Positions 63,401 through 64,000 of a stretch of 64,000 nt of DNA are shown here, in pieces (within the stretch, counting starts at the first letter, position 1; every line of letters begins with the position of its first letter). Where the stretch lies: the NCBI RefSeq assembly GCF_034190915.1, contig NW_026947502.1, positions 34,998,785 through 35,062,784 of the forward strand, in the 5' to 3' direction. The DNA is from Cavia porcellus (taxonomy: Eukaryota > Chordata > Mammalia > Rodentia > Caviidae). The notes beneath the pieces are model-generated. The model did not search any database. It was not told the origin of the DNA and worked only from the letters and a program-made list of their open reading frames with translations. The position numbers and the translations under genes were made by a program.

Positions 63401-63720
63401 TTTTTAAGCAGTTTGGTGTGTCCTTATAGTTTGTTATACCATGTTTTGCTAAATATTCTTAAAGTAACTGCAAAATGAAGCCAATTTTTCTGTAATACCA
63501 GATTCACTTAATTTTTAAAAAGGAGTACATTTTAAAAGGAATCATCTACTTACTTTTCTTTGGTAATTTAGAAGAAAAACAGCAAACCACACTTACAGAA
63601 TGGTACTCTGCTCAAGAGAATACTTTCAAGCCTGAATCTCAGAGACAGAGAACTGTTCCAAATGTGACTGAAGAGTATGATTTATTGGATGACGGGGGTG
63701 ATGCTGTCTTTAGTCAGCTG
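39653..63720 (+). CDS. YTHDC2: YTHDC2, 3'-5' RNA helicase and m6A reader (N-terminal 461 codons, 9 exons; partial)
   Basis: Nine exons, joined at 39653-39863, 41131-41221, 48691-48887, 50159-50358, 54831-54997, 55997-56099, 57871-58027, 62332-62439 and 63572-63720, give 1,383 bases with no stop or frame break. The product matches YTHDC2. In order it has a Gly15 run (residues 15-29), the R3H domain (about 50-118, signature R83-x3-H87), Walker [11 protein letters not shown] (224-233), motif Ia TQPRR (254-258), motif Ib TNG (300-302), the DEVH box (324-327) and motif III-like SSAA (355-358). Ankyrin repeats, the second helicase lobe and the C-terminal YTH domain are known for the family but lie beyond the right edge. 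YTHDC2 binds m6A-marked RNA, works with MEIOC and the exonuclease XRN1, and is needed for entry into and progress through meiosis. All introns are GT-AG. Confidence 0.96.
40620..40730 (-). repeat. B1-type SINE
   Basis: CACTATGTAATTTAGGCTGG, CAAGTGCTGGGATTGCAGGT. In YTHDC2 intron 1. Confidence 0.75.
40909..41003 (-). repeat. ID SINE
   Basis: T-run, GTACTGGGGATCGAACTCAC, GGGCTTGCCAGG and head CTATATCCCCGGCCC. In YTHDC2 intron 1, about 130 bp before exon 2. Confidence 0.88.
41131..41221 (+). CDS. YTHDC2: YTHDC2 exon 2
   Basis: Acceptor TTCTCTGCAG|AA and donor GG|GTGAGC. It encodes [10 protein letters not shown] through GLVSKSKG, including the R-x3-H signature (RAFIH) that names the R3H domain. 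The frame is continuous with exons 1 and 3 (phase 1 in, phase 2 out). Confidence 0.95.
41230..42930 (+). other. YTHDC2 intron 2, left part, with two old plus-strand ID fragments
   Basis: Two ID-like pieces, at 42161-42240 (GGCAAGTGCAAGGTCATGAG, GGTCGATCCCC) and 42449-42516 (GGATGTAGTTCAACAGTACA, GAGTTCAAGTC), lie in otherwise unassigned AT-rich intron. They are the only clear plus-strand ID copies in the YTHDC2 introns. Confidence 0.55.
42935..43975 (-). repeat. L1 3' UTR, long copy
   Basis: Starts with a T-rich A-tail, then GGGTACAAGTTATACAGATT, GAAATCACTAGTTAATGGAT, AACAATGGTTACCATAATGC and GAGACATTGTAGGTCTTCAA. Most of it recurs at 56160-56955, and its last 190 bp at about 59350-59550. 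Confidence 0.75.
44070..45470 (-). repeat. L1 3' UTR and ORF2 end
   Basis: AGTTTTATTAGTACATGTTT, a CCCTTCC-rich stretch (44200-44262), ATGGCAAAGTAGTACTCCAT, GCAGAAGCTTTTTAATTTGA and CTTTGTATCCTGCTGCACAA are standard antisense L1 landmarks. Confidence 0.8.
45480..46490 (+). other. YTHDC2 intron 2, no recognised feature
   Basis: AT-rich intron with a small local direct repeat near 45,760-45,870 (CCTGTATAATAT and CACATAGCTACAAATCAGAT variants). Nothing coding. Confidence 0.4.
46506..46606 (-). repeat. Old ID-type SINE
   Basis: T-run, ACGAGTTCTAGGGACTGAAT, CAAGACCTTGCACATACTAA. Diverged. Confidence 0.55.
46610..48690 (+). other. YTHDC2 intron 2, right part, with one MIR-like stretch
   Basis: AT-rich intron. 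At 47860-48000 a minus-strand MIR-like piece is visible (TACAAGCTAGTAAATGTTAG, GGGATTCCAATTCTGG). The rest is unassigned. Confidence 0.45.
48691..48887 (+). CDS. YTHDC2: YTHDC2 exon 3
   Basis: Acceptor AATATTTAG|A and donor GCTG|GTATGT. It encodes [14 protein letters not shown] through NVFAVEAE, the end of the R3H domain and the linker to the helicase core. It follows a 7.5-kb intron packed with L1 sequence. Confidence 0.95.
49120..49320 (-). repeat. MIR SINE
   Basis: GAGAAAGCTGAAACTCAAGG, AACTTGTTCAGAGTCACTCA, CAGTAAACTGAAGAG. In YTHDC2 intron 3. Confidence 0.6.
50159..50358 (+). CDS. YTHDC2: YTHDC2 exon 4 (Walker A)
   Basis: The acceptor CTCAAAG|AA is preceded by a long T-rich tract; the donor is CACAG|GTTTGT. 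It encodes [14 protein letters not shown] through the ATP-binding P-loop [10 protein letters not shown] (residues 224-233). The exon ends exactly at the Gln codon (phase 0). Confidence 0.95.
50555..50895 (-). repeat. MLT1/MST-like MaLR LTR
   Basis: CAGACTGGATCACTTATAAA, ATGACCTTATCCGATTCCAT and CTCCATCTCCAAACACATCA give a reverse MaLR in intron 4. Confidence 0.55.
51205..51385 (-). repeat. Dimeric B1-dID-type SINE
   Basis: ID part on the left (AGTACTGGGAACTTAACCCA, CATGACTGAGCTAC), B1 part on the right (GAGACAGAATCTTTTCAAGT, CTAGGTAGCTGGGATTTTAG). It is the second copy of this dimer in the window. Confidence 0.72.
51990..52125 (-). repeat. ID SINE, young, with target duplication
   Basis: T-run, TTTTTATCGGTACCAGGGAT, hairpin TGCCTGCTTGCAAGGCAGGC and head CTAAATCCCCAGCCCC. 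TATACCTCATTTTTT flanks both sides. Confidence 0.94.
52225..52345 (-). repeat. MIR-like fragment
   Basis: Resembles reverse MIR: TTATTACCTCTTTTTACTGA and GAATTGGCAGAGCAGGAATC. Confidence 0.4.
52554..52662 (-). repeat. ID SINE, older copy
   Basis: T-run, GGTACCAGTGATCAAACTCA, GTCAGGCAGGCACCATGACC and head CTATATTGCTGGCCCC. AAGAATGGAT flanks it. Confidence 0.82.
52750..53360 (-). repeat. Old L1 fragment
   Basis: AATTTCTCCTGATTTTTGTT and CTTGCTAATGGTATCTTGTT resemble antisense L1M ORF2/3' end. Much diverged. Confidence 0.4.
53568..53597. repeat. (TG)n(TA)n microsatellite
   Basis: Short GT run passing into about 10 TA units, in YTHDC2 intron 4. Confidence 0.85.
53800..54130 (-). repeat. Old L1/HAL1-like fragment
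   Basis: CCATTTTTGAAGGATAATTT, GGTATAGAACTTTAGGTTGG and GAGAGAAGTCTTGCCTG follow the antisense HAL1/L1M coding part. Confidence 0.55.
54393..54540 (-). repeat. B1-type SINE
   Basis: TGATGGGGTCATGCTGTGTA, CTCACTATGTAGCCCAAGCC, CTTCCAAGTTCTGGAATGCA. About 290 bp before YTHDC2 exon 5. Confidence 0.88.
54831..54997 (+). CDS. YTHDC2: YTHDC2 exon 5 (motif Ia)
   Basis: Acceptor CTGTTTCAG|ATT and donor AGCAG|GTAAAG. It encodes IPQFLLDDC, the RNA-contacting motif CTQPRRLAA (residues 253-261) and GYQIRLES. The phase-2 end splits an Arg codon completed by exon 6. Confidence 0.95.
55320..55520. repeat. Ancient mammalian-wide interspersed repeat, family not named
   Basis: TCCTTACCAAATGCTTGGGA and GCCTTAATCTGAAATGCTTT are familiar from an old dispersed mammalian element. 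I cannot name it reliably. Confidence 0.4.
55541..55600. repeat. (GT)n microsatellite
   Basis: About 28 GT units with a GGGT and two GAGT interruptions, in YTHDC2 intron 5. Confidence 0.93.
55997..56099 (+). CDS. YTHDC2: YTHDC2 exon 6 (motif Ib)
   Basis: Acceptor AAAAAG|GG (a weak, A-rich acceptor after a T/A tract) and donor TTGTG|GTAAGG. It encodes [19 protein letters not shown] and THVIV, ending just before the DEVH box. Confidence 0.94.
56160..56955 (-). repeat. L1 3' UTR, second long copy
   Basis: GGGTACAAGTAATACAGAAT, GAAATCACTAGTTAATAGAT, CAACAATAGTTACCATAATG and GAGACATTACAGGACTTCAA run colinear with 42955-43740. In YTHDC2 intron 6, antisense to the gene. Confidence 0.75.
57365..57512 (-). 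repeat. ID SINE, young, with target duplication
   Basis: T-run, CCTTTTTATCGGTACCAGGG, TGCCTGCTTTCAAGGCAGGC and head CTAAATCCCCAGCCCC. TAGCTTAAGTTTT flanks both sides. It lies about 360 bp before the DEVH-box exon. Confidence 0.93.
57871..58027 (+). CDS. YTHDC2: YTHDC2 exon 7 (DEVH box)
   Basis: Acceptor TTCATTGTAG|GAT and donor CATA|GTAAGT. It opens with DEVHERDRF, the Walker B/motif II of DEAH-type helicases (D324-H327). It contains LILSSAALD, the motif III position, with SAA in place of the more usual SAT. Confidence 0.95.
58600..59060 (-). repeat. Old L1 fragment
   Basis: CTGTTATAAAGAACATCCTT, TAAGGGACAGATTTTTAAAA and GAAATTGCTAAGTAAAAATT resemble an antisense L1 3' segment (intron 7). 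Confidence 0.45.
59300..60610 (-). mobile_element. 5'-truncated L1, 3' UTR and ORF2 C-terminal part
   Basis: Minus-strand insertion in YTHDC2 intron 7. Its A-tail end is at about 59,300 (T-rich, TTTATTTATTTATTTA). The 3' UTR (59,300-59,660) overlaps in sequence with 43780-43970, and the ORF2 end runs from 59,663 to about 60,600. Homology stops near 60,610, the truncation point. Confidence 0.8.
59663..60715 (-). pseudogene. L1 ORF2 C-terminal open frame (350 codons)
   Basis: A frame of 350 codons without a stop. The first 39 or so residues come from flanking DNA. From KCKWVKDLN onward it is the C-terminal part of L1 ORF2p, with [28 protein letters not shown], the cysteine-rich [35 protein letters not shown] and [13 protein letters not shown]. 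Endonuclease and reverse transcriptase are absent, so it cannot transpose by itself. An unbroken frame suggests a fairly recent insertion. It is antisense to YTHDC2. Confidence 0.85.
60870..62115 (+). repeat. L2 LINE fragment, interrupted by a hAT-like element
   Basis: ATCGCAACCAGAGTATTCTC, GACTTTGCTCATGCTGGTTT, CTCTCATAGCACTTTGCACA and ATGCCAGACACAGAATATAT follow the L2 3' half in sense order. The hAT-like insert (61600-61820) splits it. Confidence 0.5.
61600..61820 (+). mobile_element. hAT-like nonautonomous DNA transposon
   Basis: The left end CCAGGAGTGGAGAACCT and right end AGGTTTGCCATTACTGG are imperfect inverted copies. The interior (AGCCCTCTTTCGTGG, AAGTGGGCTTTGGGTGCA) matches the copy at 24605-24835. 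I could not fix an 8-bp target duplication. Confidence 0.6.
62332..62439 (+). CDS. YTHDC2: YTHDC2 exon 8
   Basis: Acceptor TTTCATTTAG|TA and donor ACGAG|GTAAGT. It encodes [17 protein letters not shown] through KEKQR. This lies at the end of the first RecA lobe and the start of a charged insert. Confidence 0.94.
62985..63110 (+). repeat. MIR SINE
   Basis: GCCTTGGGCAAGTTTATTAA, CTCCACTTGAAAAATAATAA, TATATGTAAGTTGTAAAGC. In YTHDC2 intron 8. Confidence 0.65.
63248..63338 (-). repeat. ID SINE
   Basis: T-run, GGTACAGGGGATCGAACTCA, GCGCTTGCAAGGCAGGCGCT and head CTAAATCTCCCCC. It lies about 230 bp before exon 9. Confidence 0.9.
63572..63720 (+). CDS. YTHDC2: YTHDC2 exon 9
   Basis: Acceptor GTAATTTAG|AA and donor CAGCTG|GTAAGG. 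It encodes [16 protein letters not shown] through [13 protein letters not shown], an acidic, low-conservation linker of the helicase core. Intron 9 starts at 63,721 and the window ends inside it. Confidence 0.94.
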
Positions 63721-63811
63721 GTAAGGTCTTACTGGTTTCACAGTGATTTTTTGAGTAAAAATTGTGTAGGCTAATAGATTAAGCAACATTTAGGACCACT
63801 TTTCTTATTTT

Positions 63812-63905
63812 TCCTTTTTTTTTTTCTTTGCATGCTGTGGATCAGACGTACAGCCTTGCATATGCTAAGCAGCAACTGTATAGTTGAACTGTATCCCTAA
63901 CCCTG
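63812..63905 (-). repeat. Old ID-type SINE
   Basis: T-run, CATGCTGTGGATCAGACGTA, CAGCCTTGCATATGCTAAGC, CTGTATCCCTAACCC. In intron 9. Confidence 0.55.
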
Positions 63906-64000
63906 GACTTTCTCTTTAGAAAAATATACTATTTTGAATATGAGAAGTTACATGCTACAAAGACACAGTCGTTATGGATGTATGAACTCTACCAGAGTTT

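Noticed and set aside
1..64000. CRISPR array, operon, phage or other prokaryotic system
   Set aside because: No evenly spaced repeats or dense coding. Introns, SINEs and LINEs show a mammalian nuclear genome.

Overview
The window is nuclear DNA from a placental mammal, almost certainly a non-murid rodent. It is AT-rich, with split genes that follow GT-AG splice rules, two CpG islands, and many interspersed repeats (LINE-1, L2, MIR, MaLR LTRs, hAT fossils, B1-type 7SL SINEs and tRNA-Ala-derived ID SINEs). The young ID family has an unusual perfect anticodon-arm hairpin (GCCTGC...GCAGGC around a TGC anticodon). B1 monomers fused to an ID tail (B1-dID type) also occur. This combination fits squirrel-related, beaver-related or other non-mouse rodent lineages; the species cannot be fixed from the sequence alone.

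Layout: (1) 1-21,375 is the 5' part of intron 1 of MCC (minus strand), filled with nested repeats. (2) 21,376-21,518 is the coding part of the first exon of the long, EF-hand-containing MCC isoform, inside a CpG island at about 20,660-21,830. (3) About 21.8-39.3 kb is intergenic: LINE-1 pieces, three MaLR LTRs, an L1 5' UTR plus ORF1 relic, microsatellites and a long inverted repeat. (4) About 39.3-40.1 kb is the CpG-island promoter and first exon of YTHDC2 (plus strand). (5) 39,653-63,720 holds nine YTHDC2 coding exons, which join in frame to 461 codons: a glycine-rich N-terminus, the R3H domain and the first RecA-like lobe of the DEVH helicase. The gene runs off the right edge in intron 9.

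MCC and YTHDC2 are divergently transcribed with start codons about 18.1 kb apart, the order and orientation known for human 5q22. YTHDC2 is an m6A-binding 3'-5' RNA helicase needed for the mitosis-to-meiosis switch in germ cells. MCC is a coiled-coil cytoplasmic and junctional regulator linked to Wnt/beta-catenin signalling. They are neighbours with no known shared pathway.

I found no new multi-gene system. The observations most worth a second look are a long inverted repeat of about 215 bp per arm, 1.8-2.6 kb upstream of the YTHDC2 start codon; a solo LTR with a 6-bp target duplication nested in an old L1; an ID SINE whose A-tail position is occupied by 30 C's on the plus strand; an in-frame upstream ATG in MCC exon 1; and paired palindromic E-box and CRE motifs in the YTHDC2 promoter. 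Repeat boundaries are by eye and good to roughly 10-50 bp.
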